This document shows, piece after piece, positions 1 to 9,102 of a stretch of 64,000 bases of DNA. The stretch comes from Martinezella rhizogenes (GTDB lineage: Bacteria > Pseudomonadota > Alphaproteobacteria > Rhizobiales > Rhizobiaceae). Where the stretch lies: NCBI GenBank assembly GCA_013322215.1, contig JAAMEZ010000036.1, forward strand, positions 868,001-932,000. The letters are read 5' to 3'. Position 1 is the first letter of the stretch. Every line of letters starts with the position of its first letter. The notes beneath the pieces are model-generated. The model searched no databases and was not told where the DNA came from. It worked only from the letters and a program-made list of their open reading frames with translations. Position numbers and translations under genes: made by a program.

Positions 1-1521
1 CGCAATATTGGCCACCGCTTCATAATCTCGTTCGCCGAGCACGATGTGGCCGAAGACGAGGAAGCGGCAGGCTTCGCCCTCCACCAAAACGCTCCATTGC
101 ATGGCCGGATTGTCGCCGGAGGCGATTGCCGAGACGGTGATGGTGCGGCCGGGGAGCTTGTAGATCCAACGCGTGTCACTCAAGCCCATTTCGAAGGCGG
201 CGGGTACGCCAAGCAGATGCCAGCCGTCACCGAGGTCGACAAGGATACGCAGGCCGCTCGATCGCGTCAGGTTGTACGGGTCGCGGGAAACGGAGAACAG
301 CTTGTGGAAGGAGGTGTTGCCGATGGTCAGCTGTGCGGCGAAGATGCCCTGCATCCAGCAGGTGGCTGCCAGCGTCTGGTCGTCGAGCAGCATGTTCTGG
401 CCGCTGCGGACGATGGCGCCGTGACGGCGCGCCACCAGCCGTTCTTTTTCGCGCAGCACGATATGCCTGTTATGTGGCCCATCCGGCACGAAGAAGGAGA
501 TCAGCTTTCCATCCGCATGCTCTTCCAGCATCCGCTCGGGATAGAGCGCATCGATCACGGTTTGATCCAGGTCGTCGCTCTCGGCAAGCGGCGCATCCTG
601 CACGAGGCTGCGGGCTGATTGCGCTGATACTATCGTGTCCATTGCCAACTCGCCCTGAAGCTTCGGCAGGCCATCGAGATGGGCAAGATCGGCATCGCTG
701 GAGGCGGCCGGATGATCGGCGATGAAGAGGCCGAAGAAGGTCGTGGTGGTTGACGCACCTGCTGGAAGGGAAAGCGGCTTCGACTGGATTGTCGGGCAGG
801 CGACCTCATGCTGGCGGCGCACGCTTGGCAGGTCGCTGCCGAAGCCCGGTACCATGACGCCGTCGTTGCTCTTGGAGGGTACGAGGAGCTGGATTGCATC
901 GGTCGCGTAAGCCGCTGCACCTTCGAGGCAGCCTTGCGCGAGCCACGGATTTCGTCCGCCACCCTGCTTGAGGTTCTGCCGGTTCATGATGACGGGGCCG
1001 AAGGCGGCATGGCCGGCGATATGATGGTCGATATATTGCGAAGCATAGGCTTCGCTATTCATCAGGAAGCCACGATCGCCGAGGCCAACGTCCTGAACGA
1101 GGATGAGATCGGCCGAAAGCGCCGCATTGGTGCCGTTTTCCAACGAGATTTGCCAGAACCATGCGGTCTCATTCGGGTGCAGCCGCAGGCTGGCCGTGTG
1201 TCTGACACCGGCCGTCTCGCCGCTCCAGGAAAAACCGCTTTTGCCATGGCCAAACTTTACCGCAGCCTTGGGTCCGACGATTTCGGCTGTTGCCGGCTTT
1301 GCGCCGCCGACGCGCAGATAGAGCCGGCCGATGCCGCCATAGACAGGCGAACCGAGCACCTGGTTGATCATGACGCCGCCCTTTTGGTCTGCGAAGTCGA
1401 TCGAAAACAGCGTGCCGTTCGGCAGGGCCGAAGCTGAAAGACCGGCATTGTTGCCGAGCGTGATAAGACCGAGTTCTTCGCGACGGGGCGTTTGGAAACT
1501 GCGATTGGAGTCCGAGGACAT
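1..1521 (-). CDS. Large GH36/GH94-like glycoside hydrolase or phosphorylase, N-terminal part
   Basis: An uninterrupted frame of 507 codons runs from an ATG at 1521 leftward off the window edge, so the C-terminal part is missing. The N-terminus begins MSSDSNRSFQTPRREELGLI. The visible part is beta-rich, with repeated aromatic/Gly patches such as YGGIGRLYLRVGG and WHLLGVPAAFEMG, and no signal peptide. This fits the N-terminal beta-sandwich region of the large (about 1,100-residue) GH36-type/GH94-like proteins common in rhizobia. The catalytic barrel would lie outside the window, so no active-site residue can be checked. It follows the beta-mannosidase on the same strand after 175 bp, suggesting a shared role in oligosaccharide breakdown. 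The family call is from general resemblance only. Confidence 0.5.
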   Translation of the reverse strand, partial: MSSDSNRSFQTPRREELGLITLGNNAGLSASALPNGTLFSIDFADQKGGVMINQVLGSPVYGGIGRLYLRVGGAKPATAEIVGPKAAVKFGHGKSGFSWSGETAGVRHTASLRLHPNETAWFWQISLENGTNAALSADLILVQDVGLGDRGFLMNSEAYASQYIDHHIAGHAAFGPVIMNRQNLKQGGGRNPWLAQGCLEGAAAYATDAIQLLVPSKSNDGVMVPGFGSDLPSVRRQHEVACPTIQSKPLSLPAGASTTTTFFGLFIADHPAASSDADLAHLDGLPKLQGELAMDTIVSAQSARSLVQDAPLAESDDLDQTVIDALYPERMLEEHADGKLISFFVPDGPHNRHIVLREKERLVARRHGAIVRSGQNMLLDDQTLAATCWMQGIFAAQLTIGNTSFHKLFSVSRDPYNLTRSSGLRILVDLGDGWHLLGVPAAFEMGLSDTRWIYKLPGRTITVSAIASGDNPAMQWSVLVEGEACRFLVFGHIVLGERDYEAVANIA

Positions 1522-1650
1522 AAGCGTGATCTCGCTGATTCATGGATCGGATGGGAGGCACTAGATCACAAGGCGGCGCCCGATCATAGGAGGCAATTCG
1601 CCATTGATCCGTGCAATCTTTTGTGACGATTTGCCGAGGACGCGGGGTCC

Positions 1651-1673
1651 GATCCGGCGCAATGCGCCGGATC
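1651..1673. terminator. Perfect 10-bp hairpin downstream of the beta-mannosidase gene
   Basis: GATCCGGCGC (1651-1660) and GCGCCGGATC (1664-1673) form a perfect stem with a 3-nt loop, 24 bp past the beta-mannosidase stop. A short T run (1674-1677) follows only on the plus strand, so for the minus-strand transcript it is a 3'-end hairpin or weak terminator rather than a textbook intrinsic terminator. Confidence 0.5.
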
Positions 1674-1696
1674 TTTTCGTGCGCGGACGCACGGTT

Positions 1697-4165
1697 TCAA
1701 TGGTGCGGAGGCTGGGCAACCTGGTTGGCCGTGCGCATGACAGTCGAGAGATCGGCATCGTCAAAGGCTTCCTTGGAGATGCCTTTGATCTTGAACGTCC
1801 TGCTTTCGCCAGGCGCGAGATTGACCAGCATGTCGTCGACCTCGGCATTCGGGCTGATACGGTCGACGAACAGGCAGACATCGCGCAGGAGCGACTGCGT
1901 CGTGATGGTCACGGTGATCCCGTCCGCCATCTGGACGCTCTCGATGTCGAAGCGGGGCTGCGGGTATTGCAGCTTCATATCCTTTTCGAAGAACCACCAG
2001 GCTTCCGCATCGCCGAGGCGGGCGCGCAGGAATTCATGGCGCGGATCGCCCGGTGTCGCAACCTCGGCCGGGATCTCGATATCTGCATTCTCGAAACGAT
2101 CGCACAGGACGCGCCAGACGTGGTGGCGGGCAAGTAGCTTGCCGGTGAAGTCGAAACGCTCGACGGTGAAGGGTACGCGCCAAAACAGGGTCGCGTCGTT
2201 GACGGCGACTGCGGCCAAGCCATCGCCGCGCGGCTGGATGGTGAGGAGATGCGGCGCATAGCTATGTTTCAAGGCGTACCAGAGCGGCTTCTTCCGGCCA
2301 GCGCCATCGACGGCCGCCCAGGAGGTGACCGGCCAGCAATCGTTGAGCTGCCAGACGATGGTGCCCATGCAGGTCGGCCGATGCGAGCGCATATGGTCGA
2401 TGCCGAAACTGATCGCCCGCGCCTGGTTCAACTGCGTGACGAAAAGCCAGTCGTCGAAATTTTGCGGGCGGGGAAACCAGCCCTCCAACCCTTGCAGAAG
2501 CTTGTCGTTGCCGCCGGTTGCCTTCTGGTGATGCAGGACGGCAGGAGAGGCTGGCGCGCGGTCTTTCTCGCGCACGGACTGGGCAAGCGTTGCGAAGGTC
2601 GGTGGCGCCTGCCAGCCGAATTCGGAGCAGAAGCGTGGGATATAGTTGCGGTAGGTCTCGTAGCCCACCTCGTTCCAGACGTCCCAGATGTGCCGGCAGC
2701 CGTGTTCATCGGCATTCGGCGCGATCTCCATCGAGCCGGAATAGGGGCTGCCTGGCCAATAAGGTCGTGTTGGATCGATCCCGGCCACCAGCTTTGGCAG
2801 CAGATCGAGATAGTAGCCGGCACCCCACGGACGATTGCCGAGCACATCCTGCCAGCCCCAGTCGAAATAGCCCCAGATATTCTCGTTATTGCCGTTCCAG
2901 ATGACCAGCGAGGCATAGGGCATGAGCCTTGTGATGGCCTCGCGGGCTTCCGCCTCGATCTCGCTATAAACCGGCTCTTCCTCAGGATAGGTGGCGCAGG
3001 CAAACAGGAAATCCTGCCAGACCATGATGCCAGCGGCATCGCATTCCTCGTAGAAGGTATCGGTCTCATAGATGCCGCCGCCCCAGACGCGCAGCATGTT
3101 CATGTTGGCGTCGCGGGCCTGAGCGATTCTTTCCCGATAGCGCTCTCGCGTCACGCGCGGCAGGAAGCAATCGTCAGGGATCCAGTTGGCGCCGCGGGCA
3201 AAGACCGGCACGTCGTTGACGACGAGGGTGAAGGCGGAGCCGATCTCATCCGGTGTCGTATCCAGCCGCACGGAACGGAAGCCGACGCGCCGCTTCCAGC
3301 CGTCGAGTGCCGCACCATCGGAGCCGAGCAGTTGCAGGTCGAGATCGTAAAGCGGCTGGCCGCCCATTCCATGCGGCCACCAGACCTGCGGATTGTCGAT
3401 GCGGCATTCGATCAGCGCATGGGTCTCTCCTTGCGCGACACGAACTTCCGCGCGCTTGCCGCCGATGAAGAGGACAAGGGCCGCGCTATCCGTGCCCTTG
3501 TCGGCCCATTCGATCTCGACATGCAGGCGCGCAACGCCCTGGCTGCCCTGTAGTGTGATTTCCGGGCGAATGCTGCCGAGACGCGCCTTTGACCAGTTCT
3601 CGATGACAATCGGCTTCCAGATGCCCGAGGTGACGACTGTCGGACCCCAGTCCCAGCCGAAATTGCAGGCCATCTTGCGGATGAGGTTGCTCGGGCCGGG
3701 GTAATTCTGGGGAATATCGGCCGCGCTGCCGAGCTGCTTGCGCACCTCATCGCCATGCTCATAGGCGGATTGGAAATCGACAATCAGCTCGTTGCGGCCG
3801 CTTTTGAGGTGGTCGCCGATGTCAAAGCGATAGCTGCGATGCATGTTGCGGGTTTCGCCAAGCGCGGTTCCGTTCAGCTCCAGGCGCGCAGCTGTATCGA
3901 GGCCGAGGCATGAAAGATCGATGCGCTCGGCGTCCTCGCCGTCCCAATCGAAGGCCAGGCGGTAACGCCAGGCGGAGCGACCGATCCAATCCTGCGAGAT
4001 CTCGTTGACGTCGAGATAGGGGTCGGTGATCAACTGCGCCGCCATCAGGTCGAGATGAACGTTGCCCGGCACGGCGGCAGGTATTGCGTTCGGCAGGGCC
4101 GGTGCGCTGGAGGGTGCGCGAAGGCGCGAGATGGTCCAGCCGGTGTCGAGCGTCTGTCTTTTCAT
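1697..4165 (-). CDS. Beta-mannosidase, glycoside hydrolase family 2
   Basis: An 822-residue cytoplasmic GH2 enzyme expected to remove terminal beta-linked mannose from manno-oligosaccharides. The order is sugar-binding domain, beta-sandwich and a TIM barrel from about residue 300. The acid/base glutamate is visible in WNGNNEN (E428) and the nucleophile in CSEFGWQ (E515), both in the context typical of beta-mannosidases. Length is normal for the family and there is no signal peptide, so the substrate must be imported first. It lies between a GntR repressor gene (28 bp upstream, same strand) and the GH36/GH94-like gene. The adjacent mannonate dehydratase supports a hemicellulose or glycan-sugar locus. 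A related exo-beta-glycosidase activity of GH2 cannot be excluded. Confidence 0.88.
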   Translation of the reverse strand: MKRQTLDTGWTISRLRAPSSAPALPNAIPAAVPGNVHLDLMAAQLITDPYLDVNEISQDWIGRSAWRYRLAFDWDGEDAERIDLSCLGLDTAARLELNGTALGETRNMHRSYRFDIGDHLKSGRNELIVDFQSAYEHGDEVRKQLGSAADIPQNYPGPSNLIRKMACNFGWDWGPTVVTSGIWKPIVIENWSKARLGSIRPEITLQGSQGVARLHVEIEWADKGTDSAALVLFIGGKRAEVRVAQGETHALIECRIDNPQVWWPHGMGGQPLYDLDLQLLGSDGAALDGWKRRVGFRSVRLDTTPDEIGSAFTLVVNDVPVFARGANWIPDDCFLPRVTRERYRERIAQARDANMNMLRVWGGGIYETDTFYEECDAAGIMVWQDFLFACATYPEEEPVYSEIEAEAREAITRLMPYASLVIWNGNNENIWGYFDWGWQDVLGNRPWGAGYYLDLLPKLVAGIDPTRPYWPGSPYSGSMEIAPNADEHGCRHIWDVWNEVGYETYRNYIPRFCSEFGWQAPPTFATLAQSVREKDRAPASPAVLHHQKATGGNDKLLQGLEGWFPRPQNFDDWLFVTQLNQARAISFGIDHMRSHRPTCMGTIVWQLNDCWPVTSWAAVDGAGRKKPLWYALKHSYAPHLLTIQPRGDGLAAVAVNDATLFWRVPFTVERFDFTGKLLARHHVWRVLCDRFENADIEIPAEVATPGDPRHEFLRARLGDAEAWWFFEKDMKLQYPQPRFDIESVQMADGITVTITTQSLLRDVCLFVDRISPNAEVDDMLVNLAPGESRTFKIKGISKEAFDDADLSTVMRTANQVAQPPHH

Positions 4166-4193
4166 GTCATGTGTCCGTTATGGAATGTTTGTC

Positions 4194-4892
4194 TCAAACA
4201 GCCTTTGGCGCGATGAACTGCAGGCCCGCCTGCAGGTGGCGGTTCATATGATAGGCGTAGGCGATTCGATCCCGTTGTTCCAACGCTTCGATGATAGTGC
4301 GATGGTCATTATAAGCGCTGTCGACGGCCTCGCGAGAGCGCTTGCCCGCCTCCATGAGCCGCTGCAACAATGGCTGCAGAATGCCATAGACTTGTGACAG
4401 AGTCTGATTGCCGGCGAAGCCGACAAGAGCGGCATGAAACCTGAAATCGAGCTCCGCGGCCTCGGTCAGTCCTGGCGCGGCTTTCATCGCGTCGTTGATG
4501 GAGCGCAGCCTGTCGATGGCGGCTTCATCGAGAGTTTCGAACAGAAGGTCACTGAGATTGACCTCGATGAGGCGACGAAACCCCTGGATATCGAGAAAGC
4601 TTTCCGCCGATATGTCGATGGCGAAGGAAAAAAGGTCCATCAGCGCCTGCTGGCGGCGATCCGTTATGACGGCGCCGACCTTTTGGCGGCTTTCGACGAT
4701 GCCGTAGGCCTTCAGGATGCGGATCGCTTCGCGCACCGTATTGCGGCTGGCATTGAACATGGAAGCGAGCTCCGCCTCCGAGGGTAGCGCGTCTCCGAGA
4801 CCGAGATTGCGCTCGCGCATCAGTCGCCGCAATGCGTCGACCACCTGATCGACCGCTGAAGCTCTATCCTCGATATCAGCAGTTTTTGCCAC
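4194..4892 (-). CDS. GntR-family (FCD) repressor of the mannonate/mannoside genes
   Basis: The product is a 232-residue FadR-subfamily regulator. Residues 1-75 form the winged helix (DALPSEAELASMFNASRNTVREAIRILKAYGIV region), followed by the all-helical FCD ligand-binding domain. The frame is open far upstream, but I choose the GTG at 4892 because GGAGGAGAG sits 4 nt before it and because the protein then begins just before the HTH. It is divergent from uxuA and 28 bp upstream of the beta-mannosidase gene on the same strand. By analogy with UxuR/ExuR-type regulators it probably senses a hexuronate or mannonate intermediate; this is inference. Two inverted copies of TTGTYGGTCAA in the divergent region are its likely operators. 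Confidence 0.82.
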   Translation of the reverse strand: MAKTADIEDRASAVDQVVDALRRLMRERNLGLGDALPSEAELASMFNASRNTVREAIRILKAYGIVESRQKVGAVITDRRQQALMDLFSFAIDISAESFLDIQGFRRLIEVNLSDLLFETLDEAAIDRLRSINDAMKAAPGLTEAAELDFRFHAALVGFAGNQTLSQVYGILQPLLQRLMEAGKRSREAVDSAYNDHRTIIEALEQRDRIAYAYHMNRHLQAGLQFIAPKAV

Positions 4893-4919
4893 CGTCTCTC
4901 CTCCGTTGTTGAAAGCATA

Positions 4920-4930
4920 TTGTTGGTCAA
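4920..4930 (+). promoter_or_regulatory. Candidate operator copy 1 of the GntR regulator
   Basis: TTGTTGGTCAA lies in the regulator/uxuA divergent region. The same 11-mer with one change (TTGTCGGTCAA) occurs on the opposite strand at 4984-4994, 64 bp away, about six helical turns. Confidence 0.5.
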
Positions 4931-4983
4931 TAATGGGTGTCAAGCGACATGGAATGATAGACATTTGGCTTTTCAGCGGTATT

Positions 4984-4994
4984 TTGACCGACAA
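4984..4994 (-). promoter_or_regulatory. Candidate operator copy 2 of the GntR regulator
   Basis: The minus strand reads TTGTCGGTCAA, the inverted partner of the site at 4920-4930. It ends 15 bp before the uxuA start, overlapping the translation-initiation region, where a bound repressor would block uxuA transcription. Confidence 0.5.
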
Positions 4995-5009
4995 ATGGAG
5001 GGGTGTCGC

Positions 5010-6188
5010 ATGGAAAGCTGCTGGCGTTGGTTTGGTCCGAAAGATCTCGTTCCGCTTTTGCACGCCCGCCAGGCCGGCGCGACAGGCATCGTCACGGCCC
5101 TGCACGAAGTCTCGCATTCGCGCGTCTGGACTCCGGCCGAAATCGAGACGCGAAAGGCACTCGTCGAGGCGGCGGGATTGCGCTGGAGCGTCTGCGAATC
5201 GATCCCGGTGCCAAGCGCCATAAAGCTCGGCGGCGCAGGCGCAAAAGCTGCGATCGGTGTCTGGAAGGACAGCCTTGCGAATCTCGCCCGCTCCGGCATC
5301 AAAACCGTCTGCTATAATTTCATGCCGGTGGTCGATTGGACACGCACGGATCTGTGCTTCGAAATGCCAACCACGGCATTGGCCCTGCGTTTCGACATGG
5401 TGGAGTTCGTCGCCTATGACGTCTTCGTCCTGCGCAGGAAGGGTGCGGAAGAAAATTATGCGCCGGACCTGGTGCAGCGTGCCGAGGAGCATATGAAGGG
5501 ACTCTCGCCGCAGGCCGTACAGCGATTGGAGAACAATATCATCGCCGGTCTACCCGGCGGCGAGGACAGCTATGGCCGCGAAGCCATCCGCTCTGCCATC
5601 GCCCTTTTCGACGGAATGACAGCAGAAGATCTCCAGGCCAATCTCGACGCTTTTCTGCGGGAGGTCGTGCCGGTTGCCGCCGAATTCGGCGGCAGGCTTG
5701 CGATCCATCCCGACGATCCGCCCGTCTCGCTCTTTGGCCTTCCGCGTGTTGTCTCGACTGTGGCGGACCTGCGCCGCATCCTTGGTAGCGTCGATGACCC
5801 AGCCAATGGTTTGACGCTCTGCGTTGGATCTCTCGGCTCTCGCGCCGACAATGATGTGCTTGCCATTGCAAGAGAATTCGCCTCGCGCATTAATTTCGCG
5901 CATCTGCGCGACGTTGCGATCGAAGCCGATGGATCCTTCGTGGAAGCCTCCCATTTGGAGGGACGCAGCGATATGTATGCCATTCTGCGCACATTGCTCG
6001 TAGAGGAGGCGCGGCGTCGCAAAGAGGGCCGGGAAGACCATATGATGCCGATGCGGCCGGACCATGGGCATCTTATTGGCGATGATATCGATAAGCCGAC
6101 CAATCCCGGCTATTCCCTCATCGGTCGCCTGAAAGGCCTTGGCGAGCTGCATGGTGTCATCCATGCGATCGGCAAGACGGGGCTTTGA
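5010..6188 (+). CDS. uxuA: Mannonate dehydratase UxuA
   Basis: A 392-residue protein, the normal length for UxuA, which dehydrates D-mannonate to 2-keto-3-deoxygluconate in the glucuronate branch of the Ashwell pathway. Family features are visible: the RWFGPKD-like N-terminus, HEVSHSRVW, the metal-site region RLAIHPDDPP, and the C-terminal MRPDHGHLIGDDIDKPTNPGYS block. The start is the ATG at 5010, preceded by GGAGGGG at good spacing; an in-frame start further upstream would overlap the operator and lacks a ribosome site. It is divergent from the GntR regulator. Other Ashwell-pathway genes (uxuB, kdgK, eda) are not nearby. Confidence 0.93.
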   Translation: MESCWRWFGPKDLVPLLHARQAGATGIVTALHEVSHSRVWTPAEIETRKALVEAAGLRWSVCESIPVPSAIKLGGAGAKAAIGVWKDSLANLARSGIKTVCYNFMPVVDWTRTDLCFEMPTTALALRFDMVEFVAYDVFVLRRKGAEENYAPDLVQRAEEHMKGLSPQAVQRLENNIIAGLPGGEDSYGREAIRSAIALFDGMTAEDLQANLDAFLREVVPVAAEFGGRLAIHPDDPPVSLFGLPRVVSTVADLRRILGSVDDPANGLTLCVGSLGSRADNDVLAIAREFASRINFAHLRDVAIEADGSFVEASHLEGRSDMYAILRTLLVEEARRRKEGREDHMMPMRPDHGHLIGDDIDKPTNPGYSLIGRLKGLGELHGVIHAIGKTGL

Positions 6189-6374
6189 ACCTCACGGTAT
6201 TTACCGCTCTATATCGGTGAAACGGGGCAAAGGGAATAAAGCCTCCCGTTGCATATTCGGTAGGCTTTTGCCTAAAGTTTAGTCTTGTTACAATTTTGAT
6301 TTTATTTAGTTTTTTCGTCTATCAATGTCCAATTCGCTAATCTTCAAACTCGAATTGGCAAGGTCGACCTTCCT

Positions 6375-8465
6375 ATGAATTCCGTTTGGCTCGATGCCCC
6401 GAACGATGATTTTCGGTCGCTTTTCAAGACGCATCCGTCGCCGATGTGGGTCTATGATCCGCAGACGTTGAAGTTTCTGATCGTCAACGATGCGGCCCGC
6501 GACCTCTATGGCTATAGCCATGCGGACTTCGCGGTCATGACCGTGCTTGACATCAGGCCATCCGTGGAACGCGAGCGCATGCTGGATGCCGTGCACCACC
6601 GCACCGACATTGAGACGGCACAGCGCTGGACGCATCTGAAGGCGGATGGCGAGACGTTCGAAGTACTGACCTACGGGCGGGAGATTCGCTTCAACGGCAA
6701 GATGGCGATACTGGCGATCGTGCAGGACCGCACCGAGGTCAATGCGGCACGGCGGCAGGTCGATGCCACCCAGTCGCTGCTCGACAGCATCGTCGACAAT
6801 CTTCCCGTCGGCGTCTTCGTCAAGGATATGGAGCGGGATGGCCGCTATATTCTGTTCAACGAGGCGTGCGGCGGTATCGTCGGGCAGGCCGCACAGGATA
6901 TGATCGGCAAGTCCGATAGGGCCATATTCTCCGATGAGCAGACGGCGCTTTTCCGGGAACAGGATAAGCTTGCCTTCGAAACTGCCACAACCGTCTACTT
7001 CGAGGAAACCATTCACACGGTAGATGGCGCGTTGCGTATCCTGAAGACGGCGAAGCGGGCGCTGCCCGCGCCGTCAGGGCAAGTACCGCGCTATGTTCTC
7101 GGCATTTCCCAGGATGTGACCGAGGAGCGCAGCGTCGAGGCGAGGCTTGCGCATCTTGCCATGCATGATTCCCTGACAGGCCTTCCGAACAGAGCCTTCT
7201 TTTCCGAGAGCATCGTGCGGCAGGTGGCTGCCGCCACACCGGAAAAGCCAATCGCGCTGCTCTACATCGATGTCGATCATTTCAAGCATATCAACGACAG
7301 CAAGGGGCATGCCGCGGGTGACATGCTCCTACGTCAGGTTGCCGAACGCCTCCAGCAGCTTGCCGAGAGGAGTGATCTGGTCGCGCGCCTGGGCGGCGAC
7401 GAGTTCGCGCTGGTCTTGAGGATGATGGATGCCGGGCGAGCCCGGCGCTTCGCCGATCTGTTGTTGCAATCGCTTTCTGCAGCCTTCGATCTCGATGGTG
7501 TGCGGGAACATGTGACCTGCAGCATCGGCATTGCCATGGCGCCTGAACATGGCACCGACGCCGATGTCCTGATGCGGGATGCGGATCTGGCGCTCTATGC
7601 AGCCAAGGCCAGCGGCCGCTCAACCTATCGTTTCTACCAGACGGAAATGAGGCTCGAAGCTGAACGGCGCCACCAGCTTACGCTGGAGCTTCGCGAGGCG
7701 TTGCAGAACGACGAATTCGAACTCCATTACCAGCCGATCATCCGGCTGGACGAGGATGTTCTTTCCGGCTTCGAAGCTCTGATCCGCTGGCGTCATCCCA
7801 AGCGTGGGCTCATTGCGCCAGCGGAATTCATCCCCGTTGCCGAAGAAACCGGGATGATCGTGCCGATCGGCGATTGGGTGCTAAGGGAAGCCTGCCGGAC
7901 CGCCATGGAATGGCCGGGGAACCTGAAGGTCGCCATCAACCTGTCGGTCTATCAGTTTCGTCATGCGAGCCTGCTGGCCACCGTCGTCTCGGCGCTTGAG
8001 GAAACAGGCCTTTGCCCTGGGCGCCTCGAAATCGAGGTCACGGAATCCATCCTGCTTTCCGAGGTCGAGCAAAGCCTGTCGCTGCTGCGTGCCCTCAAAG
8101 AGCTGGGTATCCGCATAGCGATCGATGATTTCGGCACGGGCTATTCCTCGCTTAGCTATCTGCGCTCCTTCTCTTTCGACAAGATCAAGCTCGATCGCAG
8201 TTTCGTTGCCGGCATGGATGCCGATCCCGGCAATCTCGCAATCGTGAGGGCCGTGGTCGGCATCGCCTCCGGCTTCAATGCCGTGACATTGGCCGAAGGC
8301 ATCGAGACGGAAGCGCAATTGGCGAAATTGCGGGCCGAGGGCTATCATGAGGTACAGGGTTTTCTTCTCGGACGGCCAATGCCGCGTGAGGATGCCTTGG
8401 CGCGAATTCTCAGTGAGACCTATCCCGCTCGGACTTTACGTGCCCGAAAGCCAGCGCATGGATGA
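6375..8465 (+). CDS. PAS-PAS-GGDEF-EAL cyclic-di-GMP signalling protein
   Basis: A 696-residue soluble protein. An N-terminal PAS domain (about 10-125) is followed by a second PAS/PAC (about 130-255), a GGDEF domain with intact RLGGDEF (GGDEF at 340-344) and an EAL domain with GFEALIRWRHP (EAL at 467-469) and the FGTGYSSLSYL loop. Both catalytic motifs look complete, so it could both make and degrade c-di-GMP; the balance would be set by the PAS sensors. No transmembrane segment or signal peptide is apparent. It stands alone, with 186 bp of noncoding DNA upstream, so it is probably a single-gene transcription unit. Confidence 0.93.
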   Translation: MNSVWLDAPNDDFRSLFKTHPSPMWVYDPQTLKFLIVNDAARDLYGYSHADFAVMTVLDIRPSVERERMLDAVHHRTDIETAQRWTHLKADGETFEVLTYGREIRFNGKMAILAIVQDRTEVNAARRQVDATQSLLDSIVDNLPVGVFVKDMERDGRYILFNEACGGIVGQAAQDMIGKSDRAIFSDEQTALFREQDKLAFETATTVYFEETIHTVDGALRILKTAKRALPAPSGQVPRYVLGISQDVTEERSVEARLAHLAMHDSLTGLPNRAFFSESIVRQVAAATPEKPIALLYIDVDHFKHINDSKGHAAGDMLLRQVAERLQQLAERSDLVARLGGDEFALVLRMMDAGRARRFADLLLQSLSAAFDLDGVREHVTCSIGIAMAPEHGTDADVLMRDADLALYAAKASGRSTYRFYQTEMRLEAERRHQLTLELREALQNDEFELHYQPIIRLDEDVLSGFEALIRWRHPKRGLIAPAEFIPVAEETGMIVPIGDWVLREACRTAMEWPGNLKVAINLSVYQFRHASLLATVVSALEETGLCPGRLEIEVTESILLSEVEQSLSLLRALKELGIRIAIDDFGTGYSSLSYLRSFSFDKIKLDRSFVAGMDADPGNLAIVRAVVGIASGFNAVTLAEGIETEAQLAKLRAEGYHEVQGFLLGRPMPREDALARILSETYPARTLRARKPAHG

Positions 8466-8607
8466 CCGCCGAAGCGGTTGGCGCCGCCGTCGCGAAAAAT
8501 AGTCAAAAAATTTGGTTCCCGTTGTCGGGAAGGGTGATTGACCTGCGTCCTTGGGATAGCCCATCGAAAAGGGCATGACACGATGAACCGTTCCCAAGGA
8601 GACGAAC

Positions 8608-9039
8608 ATGACCGATACAGCAGATCAGACGCAGTCCCAGCCGCCGCGCGTGCCGGTTCGTGGTGGTGTCGTCGCCTATTTGACGGTAGACGGCGCGGTC
8701 AAGGCGGCCGAATTCTACAAGCGCGCCTTCGGTGCCGAACAGGCCTTCATGTATCCGGTCGATGAAAAAGGCCGGACCATGCACATCCATCTCTACATCA
8801 ACGGCAGCTCGGTCATGCTCGGCGATGCTTTTCCGGAATATGGCCATGCGCTGGAAAAGCCGCAGTCCTTCACCATGCAGCTCGTTGTCGATGATCTTGA
8901 TTTCTGGTGGAAGCGGGCTGTCGATGCCGGAGCCGAAGTCGTTGTCGAGCCACAGGTGATGTTCTGGGGCGATCGCTGGGGCCAGCTGCGCGATCCCTTC
9001 GGCGTTGCCTGGGCGATGAATGCGCCGGTCAACGGCTGA
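8608..9039 (+). CDS. VOC-superfamily (glyoxalase/PhnB-like) protein
   Basis: 143 residues with two beta-alpha-beta-beta-beta modules: VVAYLTVDGAVKAAEFYKRAFGAE at the front and a WGDRWGQLRDPFGVAWAM ending typical of the PhnB-like/glyoxalase-bleomycin-resistance group. AAGGAG lies before the ATG. These small dimeric proteins bind a metal or ligand in the cytoplasm. The substrate cannot be told from sequence, and neighbours give no clue. A hairpin terminator follows directly. Confidence 0.8.
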   Translation: MTDTADQTQSQPPRVPVRGGVVAYLTVDGAVKAAEFYKRAFGAEQAFMYPVDEKGRTMHIHLYINGSSVMLGDAFPEYGHALEKPQSFTMQLVVDDLDFWWKRAVDAGAEVVVEPQVMFWGDRWGQLRDPFGVAWAMNAPVNG

Positions 9040-9047
9040 TACAATAA

Positions 9048-9076
9048 TGCCCTCGGTCCTTACCGCGCCGAGGGCA
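9048..9076. terminator. Bidirectional terminator between convergent genes
   Basis: TGCCCTCGG (9048-9056) and CCGAGGGCA (9068-9076) form a perfect 9-bp stem with an 11-nt loop, followed by CTTCTTT. It lies between the convergent VOC gene and the formamidase gene and could serve both. Confidence 0.7.
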
Positions 9077-9102
9077 CTTCTTTCGATGCGGCTGCGAAGA
9101 CG

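Noticed and set aside
2249..3553. 434-residue open frame on the plus strand
   Set aside because: Antisense to the beta-mannosidase catalytic region; no family motif and no ribosome site.
4893..5492. Upstream extension of the GntR frame by 200 codons
   Set aside because: It would run through the operator region and uxuA; the GTG at 4892 has a strong ribosome site and starts the HTH correctly.
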